Source: Lineus longissimus
Lineage: Eukaryota; Nemertea; Pilidiophora; Heteronemertea; Lineidae
DNA length: 64,000 bases
NCBI RefSeq assembly: GCF_910592395.1
Contig: NC_088308.1
Coordinates: forward strand, 28,535,501-28,599,500
Direction of reading: 5' to 3'
A program made the position numbers and the translations under genes. Every line of letters starts with the position of its first letter. Position 1 is the first letter of the stretch. The notes beneath the pieces are model-generated. The model was not told the DNA's origin and did no database searches. It saw only the letters and a program-made list of their open reading frames with translations. Below are positions 1 to 14,100 of this stretch, piece by piece.

Positions 1-3000
1 TAGAAGATGTGATGTTATCAAGACCATATGATGATGACGATTTATTGACTTGTCAGCCCCGTCAAAGTAAGATCCTTAGACTTATGATGTGACATAAACT
101 GCCAAACAAGCATGCAGCATACAAGCGAAAACACTGTAATTGGTAATTTTCATTTTCTCGTCTTTCATCAGCCTGCAATCCACCGTACTGGAGCTGGGCC
201 AGCATGTTATTAAATCGACGTCAGCTTCAAGAGCAAAATTACCATATTCTAATAAAAAGGCTTCCCTATGAAGAAATTAGTCCAAAAGTAATTAACTGGG
301 ACTCAAAGCGGTACAACAAGATGAGATGTCTGTCCTCTATTATCTTACGCTGTTGCTAGTTGATGGCTGCGGTGAGTGGAATAACTAATGAACTCTGAGC
401 GTTGGGTTTTGGTCAAAGAGAAGAAGAACAGAGATTCTGGGAAAAACGTTTTCTCAAGCCGGGAAAAACAACGTAGATGCAGTGGTGGCCTTCGTATTCA
501 AACATCTTCATTATTTCACAGAAAATAGAAAGCCGTTTCTTTGCAGAATTCGTCATTTGAACACAAAGATTCTCTTATTCAGCTTTTAACAAAGCCTCTG
601 AATGTTTGCATTTCTTTTAGTTCAAATTAAAGGATTGAATGATGCATTGCCGAAGTCAACTGTAAGAAGCATGACATCATAGCTTGATAGTCTTTTCATG
701 GCGACACTCACCGTAAACAGCATTTCATACTTTGCAGCTCATTCAAGATGATTATTTCCTTTGCCCCTGAAATCAAATTACCTACTTCAAACAGAATCAT
801 ACTCTCAACTGGAAAATGTAATCGTCAACATCAGAATAATTGATGAAAGGAATATGTTTGCTGTGCATTTGGCTTCCATTGACTTTGAGTGCAAAGTGTT
901 GTGGTGAAGAAAACCCACACCAGAGTGAATGTGCAATCTAGCGCCTTTTCATCGACTTCTTAAGAATATCAGGCCGCCAAAGTAACAGCATTATTATTAG
1001 AGAGTGGTTTTATCTTGCTTCATGAAATCCGCTTGTGTGATGGTCTCTTTCTCTTCTGATTCTAAGGCTTCGTGCGCTATTGGAATTTAATGTTATTATT
1101 GGAATTAAATGAACATGCAAGGCAGGGATCTCACAGGGACTTTTGGTTGTATGGCAAAGACTGATCGGGAGACCATGTACGAGCTTTTACATTCGTATAG
1201 ATCGCATTATATTCACTTAAAAATAGAGAACAAGATTTGCATCTTCTTGTTAACGGAACTAGGTTATTAATATGAGACTAAGAGCTGTTGTTCTGATGTT
1301 CCAGGTTCCATTTGTGAATGCCATTGGCGCTTCGTGTCGAATGAAATCTTAGACAAATGGCTACGATTCGCGCAAAAATGAAAAAGGCGACAAAAGTGAC
1401 AATTTAGACGAGAGTAATTTATTGCCGCCTCGAAATGCAGCATCATTATTTTTAAGAAATAAAAAGGCAACAGCGCTTGCTGCAAAGATTCAACTCCGTA
1501 CATCTACTCGTTCAAGGTCTTCACCAACAAATGGTATAAACAGGTGAAAGGTGAAATAACTTTTAAGCACAAAAAGTAGCCTCAGACACTTAATTCCCAT
1601 CCTCCGAACCACGGCTGACATTCAAGTATCCTTGTCTCGTTACAGCATCAGTAGCGAAGCCTCGCAAGGAACCATCCGTGCATGCAGAGCTGATTACAGC
1701 CAACAACATACAGCTCAGAGGACTAATATCATTTGACGTCTACTGTGGCTGAGGCCCTGGGCGGCACAAGTTGACATATCGGGATCTCGGCGCCGCATGA
1801 GGAAGTCATTTCCCAAAGCCACAGGGCGACAAGACTGTTTGTGCGCGGATGATCACATTCACAGGGTTTCATATCACAATTGCCTCAAGCTCGTGTCACA
1901 GTTTACTTGGATTTTACCAAACTTCGTTCCGACTAAAGTGAGCTGCGACATTTCCAATTCCCAATATCGAATTCGATTTAAATGTGTGATAGCTTTGTAG
2001 TTGCGCCGTTTGATGTTCTCGCGTGACAAATTTATTGTACATTTACATCGCGAGTTGGAATTGGTAGTAATGAAGGTTCGTGGTGGTGCCATTATGTTCC
2101 TTTTCTTGTGGCAATGGAGTAGTTGTTCTTTACACCACGTACATGTAGACATTGAGTTGCACATTAACTACGCTGTGTATCTCTCACTTGTTGCCAATTT
2201 TGGAAGAAGTAGACACTTGATTCGATTTCTCCGAAGCCCAACGCAACATACGAATTGACTAATATGTAGTTGAACTTGCAACGCGACTTTGTGCCTTATA
2301 ATGCAGTTGAAGAGATCTCGACAAAATCATGAAATGAGACTTCTGTCTTTTCCCGAAGGTTAAGAAGGAACCATTCGGCGTCATTGTAAATATAACGCTA
2401 ATGGTGATTACAGTATAGAATTCCACCCTCGTTATTGGAAGTGGCGCATTTAATGGAGCAGAAAACCTATTCAGATCAAAACCAATTTCACCAAGCATTC
2501 ATCTTGATCCAAAAGCGATACGTTTGGAAAATTACCCATTTGCTGTAATTAACAAACTAAATAGAAGACAAGGCAGTAAATATTCCATCTAATCTTACTT
2601 TTAGATGTGGAGATTGCATCTTGTTCCCATGTGATTTTACTAATTACACAGCCTCATTTTAAATTTTGAAGTTTCATGCTGATAACAGAACTTTGGGTGA
2701 GATATCAATGTTGAACGCGAAAAATTGCGTCTGGCGTCTGGCACATCAGGTGGTGTTGATCAAAAATGGTCATTCCTGCAAGACAATTGTACAATTTTAT
2801 CGCCACGGTCCATTGTGTAAAACTGAGTAATGAGGCTGAATTTGCACCATATCATTTAAGCTATTTGAAATTCATGGCTAAACCTCCGCTCACTTATCCA
2901 CCTTCTATAAGTACTTCTACTAAATCATAACTATATCATTCATCATCATCGCAATTTCCCGAAAACACGATTCCAATCATGCTCAAACTTTAGTTACAGT

Positions 3001-4207
3001 TTTTCGCTCATGATTTATCGAGCAATCGGGAGACAGACTGATCGAGTTGGCCGGCCATTTATTCACGAAATCCTGAAGAAATGTGTTTATTTTACGTCGA
3101 GGAAAGATATGATCAAATTCGAGTGATGCGCTGTAATAAGCCTCGAGTAGATCGATTTCTTTCTCTAACAGGAGAAATCAATTGGAAGCAAGCGTTTCTT
3201 TCAGAATGTCAACATTTGCGTTTAGAGAAATCTGCATAGCAAACAGATTGAAAACATATGACTGTTTAGAGTATTTTTTATTTTTGTGGAGCCTTGCTTG
3301 TTATGAGTATCCAATATGGGGTCTGGAAGTCGACCCCCTTTATATTTCACTCTGAGGTCACCATTCATACTTAACGTAATTTGTCTGCCATTTGTCTGCC
3401 AGTAGTTATACCCATCAGCCTTTACAAATAGCCACCAATAGCAAAATGGGAGGGTCCCGTGATGCCATCTATAAATTCAACGTTCAGCTGAACCGTTGCA
3501 GCCGAGGGGCTGGGTTCTCATCAAGAAAACCAATGCAGTACATTAACGGTAGCAATGAACAGCCAATGTGATCTTGATACAAAAGAAATATTTTATTATC
3601 AAAAAAGGTATACTGAAGATGTGACTCAACTGGTTGCTAATGACTGTATCATGTCGGTAGCTTGAACCCGAACATGATCATGCCGTTGTCGTTTTCCCGG
3701 ACAGAAGGGCCCCCTACTTATTTCAGTTGAGCAATTGATGCTTCGTTTATCTCTCCAGTCACATGTTGCTTAGTGTAAGACGCTCAGCCATCCGATGTGC
3801 TATTTCCTGCATGAGTGTCGGATGAACCCAAGTCATCATGTCACTTCACTTGTGAAAATAAACGCCGACATCAGCTGCGTGCACTGAGTATTTTGGGCTG
3901 AAAAAATAACAGAGTATAAAGTTGCAAGATGAGACAAAACTAACCACCGTAGATAATGTAGCCTTATTTGATTAGCCTGTATGGTATCCATATGAACTGA
4001 CCTTGGTCCTATTTTGTTCATAGTTCTAACAAGATACGATCGGGGCGTGTATTGAAATGTTGAATTGGCAATTTACAGACATATATAGGAGTGACCATCG
4101 TGACAATATCAGGCCATTACACTCCATACATATACTTACTTCCTCATGCGTAAGGAGGAGTCGTGTAGAAGACCCCGTTTCAAGAGGATGAGGAGTGACC
4201 AAAACAA
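1..4207. other. Non-coding flank, no gene recognised
   Basis: I see no open frame here with a recognisable domain, consistent splice signals or a run of conserved cysteines. The short frames present have no family resemblance. The part nearest gene A probably holds its 3' untranslated region: an AATAAA on the minus strand lies at 3592-3597, about 610 bases past the gene A stop. Exons of an unrelated gene could still be hidden here. Confidence 0.5.
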
Positions 4208-7200
4208 TTACCTTTTTAAAAGCCTTCTTCTGTGAAAGAAGATGATGAAGCCTGTCACGGCGACAGCTAGGAGGCCTAACACAGTTACTCCGATACCAAC
4301 TCCTAGCATGGTGTGGTTGCTCACAGAAGCATCTGAAGTAGTTACAGAACACGATTTAACAACTGAGGAAATGAAGAAAATAAAATCGTTGAAAAAGATT
4401 TGAGGACCTTGAAGTTCAGAACCCTTCATGAACTTCATGACGGATTATATGGAAGATATAGCCTAGTTTGAGTGTTACTCTTACATATCCAACAAGCAGC
4501 TATTAACTGTCACTATAGTGCCAAATGATCAGAGAAGTGCCCTAATATGGAGTCGCGGGACAGCTTTTCAACAATGCCTTCTTTCTAGCAGTAGGGTGAA
4601 TGAGTGCCGCGCTACATTATCGCTAGATGCCTACGGCTGAAATTGCAAATTACGATTTCAACATCCACAACACTTTCCTTACCTTGGCCAACGGGGGTGT
4701 TTGTCGTCGATGTTGTTTGTAAGTTGGTTTGAGTTGACTCAGGGAAAGTCTGTAAAGTTGAGGAAGGTACCCGATCTGTGACAGCATTGGTGAAGTCGGC
4801 AGTCGTATGCTCTGAAGTTGGGCCAGATGAACTTAGTGGCTGCTCCGACATCACTGTTGATGTCACTGTTGGGACAGTTGTAGGTAATGGACTCGAAGGC
4901 TGCACAGTTCCTGTTGATGTTGTCGATTGCCCATCGTATATGTATGTGTACATTGCTCTAAATCCTTTGGAATTGATCGAGCTATCAGTGTGGAACTCAA
5001 CGTAAAGATAGCGCCCCGAGGAGACCATGCTCTCAAGGTATTGTCCCTCTCTCCCGCAAAACCTTCCTATAATTTCCCCTTCCGCACTTTCTCCGTCTCT
5101 GAGTTGCACGTAATCAGTGTCACATCTCAACGCCACTGTGATATTCCTTCCCACAAGCTGTTCGTATGAAGGTTCTTCCAGTTCGAAATCCGTGAAGTTG
5201 AGTGCGATACGCGAGTTTCCCGGTGCCGTTAGCAGCCAAGCTTCATCTGTGTTCTCTTTGTATGAGGGAAAGCCAGGATTTGTGAACTCGCCTGACCCAG
5301 TCTCTGATGGCTTTATCAAAATCAGCGATTCGTTTTCTGAAATTGTAGATAGGAGAATGATAGTCAAGAGTTTTATTCTGGAGCCCTGAACGCACAGTCT
5401 GTCAAGCAGAAGACAGGTTTTTACACACGGAAGTGTTGGTGATTAAACTAATTATTTTGACAATTCACATATTACCTTTTTTTTCATTCGAATTAGGGAT
5501 CATATCAGGTTCAGCAAAGTATAGGTCTGCCTACCTTCTGTTGTAGTGAAGTTATATCCGTTATCTGAGAACCGAACCAAGGCATCAAACCCTACACCAG
5601 TTGTCCCTTGTTGAGCTGTAAACTGAATGTAGACCATACCGCTGGGCACGAGGATGGTCCTGTTTGTCCCTTGGTCGCCGCAGAATGTTCGGAGAATCTT
5701 CCCTGATGAGGCATCACGACCTGATTTAACACGCAGAAAAAACAACAACCGATATTAGAATGGTACTGCAAGGAACAATGAATGCCACATTTGCGACGAT
5801 ATTGTCAAAATCGATTACTCTAAACTTAAATTGAAAATAGCTGCAACACTATAACACCTTACCTTCGTAAATGTTGATAAAATCTTGATCAGCACAGTCC
5901 AGCTTGCTCATCCCAAGTTCAAATGTGTGGAACGTAACTTCAATCGGGAAGGACTTTGGATGAGCTATAAACCAATAGCACGAGTCTCCGGTTCGGTAAG
6001 CCGTGGGGAAGTTGGGCGAGGCGATGTGTATGGTGTCTGTTCGGAGTGTTGAGGTGACATTGCATGCCCAATCTGGAAGACAAAACCATGGAACATAAGA
6101 CACACACAGAATGGATCAGATGGACAAATCAGGCATGTTCATTGATGACAGGTGCTTCTTATATACTATGCTCATTGGTTGATATACTGGCCACAACAGC
6201 CCTCACCACATCAACGCCGCCCTATCAAATTAAGTGCTATTCAGTATCTCTGAGCCGGTACATGTCGATTTAAAAGGACAAATCACCAGGTTTACCATTT
6301 GTGTAAAATGCCCTAAAGCCTTGACCATGTCCAAATCCATTTGACTCGAAGTCCACGCGCAGTTGGCTATCATCAGAAACGAATGTCGCTTCCGTCGTGT
6401 TGGGGATGTGGCACAGTGAGTGGTAGAGGCTGTAGGAGCCCAATAGAAACACTTTGTCAATGCAAGCTTGGCCAGTCCTCTCTAGATCAAGATGGGAGAA
6501 CTTCAGCCGGATTACTCGGCCTGGTTTGGTCTGTATGAGCCACTTGCACTTCTGATTACGTAGATAAGCCTGGGGCCAACCAGGTGATGCTATGGAACCT
6601 TCATCATCATGCAGAACGATCGGGTCGCCGCAATCTGGAAGAAAGTGCTTGCAAATTATCACCAAAAGGAGTATCGCATGTTGATCAAATTCACTCGTTC
6701 ATGTGCATTTGCCATTATGATAAAACACGATGTTGGCAACGCGGTGCCGTTAGCATTTTAGCCATAGGTCATATACGGAGGTTCAACTTCTCTCGTTTCT
6801 GACGTTGCATTTACAAATTAGCTTATGTAGACCTTCAATATGGATAACAGATTTCGAAAGACGCAACGAGTTCCGTTTTGAGGTGCTCACCGTATACCGG
6901 ATCCAGTTGAAAATGAAAATATGAAACAATTTCCATGTAGGAGAAGATACTGAATATGGTACTCTCTGTGACCGTGTGTAGACGGCAAGTCTTATTGGCC
7001 ATGACGAAGTCAAACGAGCGACATATCATACTCTCGTTCCTGGCGCAGCTGGTGGAGCAGGCCTCCAGTCCATCACGGGAAAGCTCCACGCTGCCATCCT
7101 TCACTGTGATCACCACGCCCGCACTGGCGGAGAAATGAGACATATCGCCAACTGCAAACAGACAAAACTATGGATGATGACTTTGTTCACGTGTAGAGTT

Positions 7201-9240
7201 TCGTGATCTTGATGCATCAATATTATTATTCAGAGAACTTAAGGCTACCGTGTCAACAACGAACAAAATCGGTGCTACACAATTCTTTCTGAAAATGGGC
7301 TCTGCGTTTGTGAGGTCAGGGGCAGAAACAGCTAGCTGAAATCATGAAGTTCCATTTCTACCTTCATGTAGTCTATCTGGTATTTGGTCCTAAGGACACG
7401 CCAATGACATCTAGAGCCAAGTGACATATCTGAAAGGTTTAATCTCAGGAGGTTCTCTTCCTGAAAACAAGTTAACGGGTTACTTACGAAGTCGTTCAAA
7501 ATGCCCACCAGTTGAGCTAAAGTCGAATTGATTCAATCCATCATCCATCTTATACTCGAGAAGGTCTGGGTTATCGCTGGCAGTTACGCCATACAACTCA
7601 CAGGAACCGTTGTTTGTGGAGTAAGTAAAGGATTTGCACAAGAATGTGGTCTCCCTTTCGCAGCGATTGGCACACTGTTCCATTGTCAAATCCTCCACGA
7701 CTTTAGTAGGAGATATCTTCAATGTGTATGGTCCGTACGTGAAGAAGTCAGCAAAGGCAATACCTTAGATAAGAAGAAAATGTCATTTCAGTACCGAAAT
7801 CTTGGACTTGACTGCAAATAGAATCAGATCTATATTTGGTAGCTTCTGTAAGAAGAGATGAGCCCAGTGCTCAAAACAGCGAGTGCGTTTGATATATTTG
7901 ATACCACTCATGAGTTTGCTTCGGTTTCGGTAATTTGACACAAACTGATATTAACAATTTACTAGAGCATTCTTTTGCCTACCTGCTCTTCTTTCGAATA
8001 GATTAATTCCGGGCGCATGCACGACGCCTCCATTAATGTTGATATTCCTTGGTGTGAGGGTACAGATGGGGTACCCGAACCGAAAGTCATGGTTGAAGGA
8101 TAAACATGTGAAGGTTGTGGTAAAGAGACACTCCCTGGCACAGTCTTCTTCAGAGATGAGTCTGTCGATGATGAGGATGTCAGGGTCTGTGTAGCCGATG
8201 GCATGGTTGGGGATCAGGGTGAAGAGGTTCTTGTATTGAGCTGAAGAATAACATGCACTTCGTTTTAACTTTGTTCCGCTCATTCTCCTTCAGGCAACAG
8301 TGTCAGGGTGTACCAAGAAGCTCTGCCTGCAAATTAGGTTCATGCTGATACTATGCATGTTATACTTACTGAGGTATACGTCGTAATCCGGTGCTGATTG
8401 AATGTCATCTTCAAAATCAGCATAGTTGTTGTCTGTTAGATAACATATATCTGCGTCGCCGGTCGATGCATGCTGCGTCAGGTAATGCATAAACGATCTG
8501 AAAAACATATTCATCGAATGAGACCATCTTTGGAAGATGTTAGAACTATGCTATTCGCGATCACCTACATGACTATAAACTACTGAAAACCGTTGTATCG
8601 TGAGAGGAGACGCCTGTTTGGCTTGCAAATGAATTCTCACCTACAGTCAATCTGAACACTCGTAACACATCGTTGAGCGCATTCCTCTACCCCGATATCG
8701 TAAATGACCACCACTCCTGGGTCCGAGGTGGATACGACCCAGTCAAGAACGTACGACTCGGCTCTCCTGTCAAATAGCTTTAGATAGGTATCTGGAACCA
8801 AAAGCGCAACTCAAAGAAACGGTTTCAAACGATATTTAGGTGTGCAATGATGATTTTAACAAAGTGTACATATAATACGTCATAAATACACAGCGACACT
8901 GTACGTAATAACATGATAATACCAAGACCAAAGTTAAGATATGTCAGGTCGGGTCGATTCGCCCGCGTTATCGCCTTGTCTTTACATAACTTTCTGCGGT
9001 GGGTGCAGTGTCCATAGTTAGGATGGACTTCAGCAGTTATTACCAGATATCATTTTGTATATGTACAAGCTTGCCCGCTCGTGGTTGTTCAATAGGGCGA
9101 CTTAATGAAACTTTTAAAATGTACTTATCATGAAAGATATTCGTCTTCATCGAGTACTCACTTTGAACAGATGATACTAATGTCACTTGAAATCCACTTA
9201 AGATCAGCGTCAGGAAAGAGTAATAGTAGCATACACGCAT
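4208..9240 (-). CDS. Gene A: PAN x4 / CUB x3 single-pass membrane receptor
   Basis: Predicted 898-residue type I membrane protein, probably a cell-surface adhesion or recognition receptor; no ligand can be named. Exons in coding order: 9240-9162, 8791-8641, 8497-8370, 8240-7983, 7763-7488, 7151-6891, 6634-6296, 6072-5863, 5720-5535, 5336-4683, 4362-4208. All have GT/AG borders and phases agree throughout (2,697 bases). The first exon encodes a signal peptide (MRVCYYYSFLTLILSG...) with an ACCATGC start context. Exons 2-3, 4, 5 and 6 each carry a PAN/apple-like unit (for example CANRCERETTFLCKSF). Exon 7 is one CUB domain, exons 8-9 a second, and exon 10 a third followed by a Thr/Ser/Pro-rich mucin-like stalk of about 80 residues. 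The third CUB lacks the usual first cysteine pair. Exon 11 encodes the membrane helix (LGVGIGVTVLGLLAVAVTG). The cytoplasmic end is very short (HRRRLLKR); the stop TAA overlaps a possible donor, so an alternative tail cannot be excluded. It starts head-to-head with gene B, which also carries PAN and CUB domains. Confidence 0.85.
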
Positions 9241-11157
9241 GGTGACCAGCGATTGGGTGGATTGATTCTGTGCAAAATATGATAAAGATGGTTTCAGAAA
9301 TTACGATGCATAGCCAGATGACGAATTATGGCAGGTTTGAGGTATTGCTCGATGATAATTTGCGCCCAAATGCTTCAAACAGAAATAACGGCACCTGTGT
9401 GACTTTTAAAGAAGGGTACGTACCTCTCATGATTCCAAGTGTCATGTAAACGTTTAAGAATGCCAAAGTGACCTCATGTCAGCATTCAGTTGCTGACAGA
9501 ATTGTTGTACTTACCCAAACTATTCAAGGTGCAGACGTGAAAGACCTGCTAGACAATTTCGTGCTTTCCCTCTTGCTTTCCTGCACATGACTCCCACATT
9601 TCATGTGCAGCCTTCCTCTAGGCCCAAACCTGTTTGCCCGATAGGCTTGTGAGCGGACCATGATCGTTGGCTCCTTGGTCAGGAGTCCCGAAAATATCAA
9701 CATGTTTGACAACAATATTGGTGTCGTTATCGCAAATGTTATCGGTCGGTGATCAGCGGGTTATTATACGATTATGTGCGCAGTGGTGTTATTATGGTAC
9801 GACAGCAATTTCTCCATCCTATCCCAATGGCAATATTCTACTTCATACTTCCACAAGCCATGTTAGTAGAATACGTTTAAGTGATTTCAAGGTTGCATCA
9901 TTCAAATGCCACCTGTTTGACATCAATTGATACTGTAAAATAGTCTTCGCTCGAGGGACATTGTAGACAAACTATTAGGACCATGATCATCACATCAACA
10001 TCAGCATTGGCTGAGGACTCCATTAGTTTATTACTCTCAACTTGACAATGACATGAACGGGAACGCCAACAATGAAATCGTCATGACGTGAAAGAGTGCC
10101 ATTGATCAATCAGCATGGAATTACTGACTATTGTCTGAAAACAAATGATCTTTAGCGGTGCCATTTGGATAATCATGAGACTGTTTCAGATACGAATGCT
10201 GTCAACAGCAACAATTTCATAACAGATATTCTGTAGTTCAGAGGAGGCCGGCCTGTGACCAATTGAGTAATTCCCAAGTGGACCAACTTCAGAGACCTGT
10301 AGGCTGTATTACGTACGACTCCGGGCTACACCAGTACCATACTAACATTGTGATAGTGAGATCCCCATTACTGACGGCTGTTACATACATGTGACAATCT
10401 TTACCATGAATTGCTATTGTATCATTGTTTGTTGTGACGGTGACAGCAGTGTGGTCTATGTAATAAATAACATCATATGGTGACACCCTCACTTAACGTT
10501 CTTTCAACTTACGTAGACCAGTTCCGAGTTCTGATCTGCAACACTAGATAATACGATAATGGAAGTAACGGTACTACGTGAATCGTTCTGTCTATTTCAC
10601 ATTATGGCACGTGTTGTCTCAAGGGGATATACCAGTGTGTGGTGCACACCACGTTACTTTTGAGACTGGGCGTTTCCACAACGGAACAGATCATCGCTTA
10701 TGAGAAAGTATGCCCAAGACAGGATATACATCTCAGTCGGAACAGGTGGCATGGGCCATTGTCATTAGCTTTTATTCGAATCTTGTAAATATGTTTTAAA
10801 AGGCAAACAATAATGCAGCTGACCTCGATATTCGCCAATCAGAAGCCAGTCGATATCTAATTCAAGTTCTCGCTTCACTAGCGTTTAGTCATAGCGTAGG
10901 GCGGACAATGAAGCAATGTGCCGCGCCGCTCAACCCTTTCATGAACCAGAGCTATCAAGCATGGTATTGGGTGGGACAGGTTACGCTTTGGATATGTATG
11001 TGAAAATATGTGATATTGCCCAATGACCTATTTAGGCCTACCGATAGAGAATATTCGGATTTCCTCTTGTCGTGGGGATTATAGAATGACTTGACAGGTA
11101 TCAATTTTGACTTGAGGATTATCACTCGATTACCGTGACTGAGGAAAGAAAAGGAAG
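9241..11157. promoter_or_regulatory. Divergent intergenic region between genes A and B
   Basis: About 1.9 kb separates the start codons of two receptors transcribed in opposite directions. On the gene A side a possible 5'-UTR acceptor lies near 9270 on the minus strand. I found no convincing TATA box, CpG island or repeat. It must contain both promoters or the promoters plus 5'-UTR introns, and is the natural place to look for co-regulation. Confidence 0.5.
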
Positions 11158-14100
11158 ATGGGGTCAAACTGTGATATTCATTGGACAAAATGGACTTTTA
11201 AAATCCTCGCTTTTATGTCAATATGGATTTGTTCATTATGTCAACAGGTAAGAAAACAAGTTACAAGAAGTGTTGTATATGATAGTCACTTATACATGTA
11301 GGAATGCACTATCGTTTGCATTTTTCATTTTTTCCCAAATATTCCGAATTACCAAACGTACACAAATTGTTAGTAAAAGAAATATGGTAAATTATGTGAA
11401 GTTTTGTTCATAGGGCCTATCACCTGGAGAAGAAGCATCATTTCAAAAAGCGTTAAACATTCGCTGAGTAAATCTGTGTTCTGTGTTCTGGACAAAGAGG
11501 TCATTCGTTCTTTATTTCATGTTTCCCGTTCAGTCCTTTCTGTCATTATTTGTACACACGAAGACAAGACACATCGCAATAATATCAAAATATAACCGTG
11601 GTCGTCACCGCCTGTATATGGAAAGACAAGTAAAAATACAACCCAACGGCCTGAGGCATTCTTGGAGCTAGCTGACGGTGTATGAACGGCCTATAGCTGG
11701 GCAAGAAGTGCAGTCCACCTTTGAATCTCTTTGGTATAAGGGAAGCCAATGGCTTTAAACCCCTCCCTTCTCCCCCGCCCATTCGTCGGCATTCCGTGGA
11801 TTTGAGGTCGGCCTACTGAATACCAGTATGGGATGGTTGACCAAATCAGAGTACCGGTGTGACAGCGGATATAGTCCCCCTGGAGTCATAGTCCGGTAGC
11901 ATTGTATTTGATCAATTAAGCAGCATGATCTATTGTACCGCTAACCCTAACCAAAACATTTAGCAATGCGGGCTATTGTTACACGGACTATCAGCCCTAG
12001 GACTACTATCCCTTGCACACCTGGACATATCAACACCGTTTTCGAAAACTTGTTCAAGAGGTTGCATATGAGTGATTGAAACATTACAAGCCTGCTCGAA
12101 GATATCATAACGACTGCAGGAAAGCAGCAGTATAATAATTCAAAATAAAGTTCAATACAATAACAGTAAATATATACTTAACGGCCGTACATGACATATC
12201 ATTCGCCTTATATCGCAGAACCACAATATCATTTGGTTATAAAGCTTTATTATCAAATCAATAAAAGTAATGGTCCAGTGGCAATATCAGCTCGTGATTA
12301 TTACACCTAAAATAGGCTGTGTTAGATCGTTCAATGTACAGTGAGCACCAGGAGGCAACTAGAGAAACCCATTAAATAGATTGAATGAATGTTTATACAA
12401 TAAAGTACGGTGGCTGTATGGGAGAGACCCTATTGGCGATTTCGTGTAACTTAATCTTGCCCATACCTGCCTATCTTGGCTGCTGCCTCCAGACTCCCTT
12501 TATGGGTCCGCTAAAACTGGCTTGATATTTTCAATTGCACCAAGTGCTACAAGACCTTGTCCATCAATATATCATTTCTGTCAGTGTAAGGAAGGTTTAA
12601 CCAGTTTACCCCGAATGACTGCATTATTGTACGCGTATACATTTAAGGATAGTCAAGAGATTTCTCGCTATATTGTTCCGTTACAATCATTTTATCTTGC
12701 AGGGAACAATAAACGTTTCGTGTCCAACGGGTAAGAGAAATAGATAGTTTGTATTTCCTTTCTCCAATTCAGTCATCTCATACACATGTTCTCTGCATTT
12801 TCTCACTATCAGTAAGGGATAGTTTTCAGTAGATATCTAGTTGACCACATTTACCTTGACTATCAGTAAGGGATAGTTTTCAGTAGATATCTAGTTGACC
12901 ACATTTACCTTGACTATCAGTAAGGGATAGTTTTCAGTAGATATCTAGTTGACCACATTTACCTTGACTATCAGTAAGGGATAGTTTTCAGTAGATATCT
13001 AGTTGACCACATTTACCTTGACTATCAGTAAGGGATAGTTTTCAGTAGATATCTAGTTGACCACATTTACCTTGACTATCAGTAAGGGATAGTTTTCAGT
13101 AGATATCTAGTTGACCACATTTACCTTGACCAAGAAAACAGTACTTAACTCTTTGAAACATGTTCACGTGGTGATAGCTTAGCTTCAAGGCACAGTTTGA
13201 TGCATTTAGCCCTAAATTCAAAAGCTGTGATTGGTTTGTCACAAGAAAATGTATCACGATAAAAGCCATGGCAAATTCACTTGCGAACTGACTGATCAGT
13301 CGACGAAGACGAAGAAAACTAAATCTGTTTCTGGGGTCTTTGCCCTTATCAGCCTAATATCAAAGAAAACGTTTTAACTGTCTCAATCAGGTTGGAAGAA
13401 GGTGGATCTCGACTGCTTCCAACTCAATACAGCAAAACTCACATGGGATGGTGCTCTACAGCAATGCCAAAGGTATGCATTTCCTTATATTCTTCATAAT
13501 TCTCATGGTTGACTCCAAAATGTTATTGACATTAATTCATAGAGCGATAATGTATTGGTTCTCTTGATAATAGACAACATTGTATGCCATGCAATGCTGT
13601 CGATGCGATGGTGATCGAGCACTGTCAATTGGGTGAAAAGCCCTGCCGAGATAAGGCTGAGTCGCAAAAAGAGCATCTATTCTATTCTAGTCGTTCATTC
13701 TTTCTAAAGTATGCATTCGTGACACAATATCGGCACGGGGCCTAGTGATATGCAGATTACCGGCAAACTAAAAATGCTTGTCCGTCGAATTTCACTTTTT
13801 AAACCAGTTTCATTGATGATCTATCCCTTTCAAAAATGCTTTATGTCCTTCCATTTTAGCGTTGGTGCAACTTTAGTGACATTAAAAGATATATATGATA
13901 TAGAAGAGATAGCAAATTACGTCCTGACTCAATCAAAGGGCAGCATCAAATCATACTGGATAGGTAAATTGACATTAACATTAACAGCAACAAACTTTCA
14001 CCACATCTCCGGAAACATCTTGCTGTTGTCACAACACATATATCGGGCAATTTTCCTTTCTTGGCTAACTCTGTCAGGAATGGGGTGTGCGGCAGGACAC

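Noticed and set aside
1267-2498. Several 65-96-codon frames near the left edge
   Set aside because: Overlapping frames on both strands, no recognisable residues, no flanking splice logic.
11940-11955. Telomere-like CTAACCCTAACC
   Set aside because: Only two units; too short to be a telomeric array.
12806-13129. CRISPR-like array
   Set aside because: Units are contiguous with no unique spacers, and the window is clearly animal nuclear DNA. The same holds for 46533-46779.
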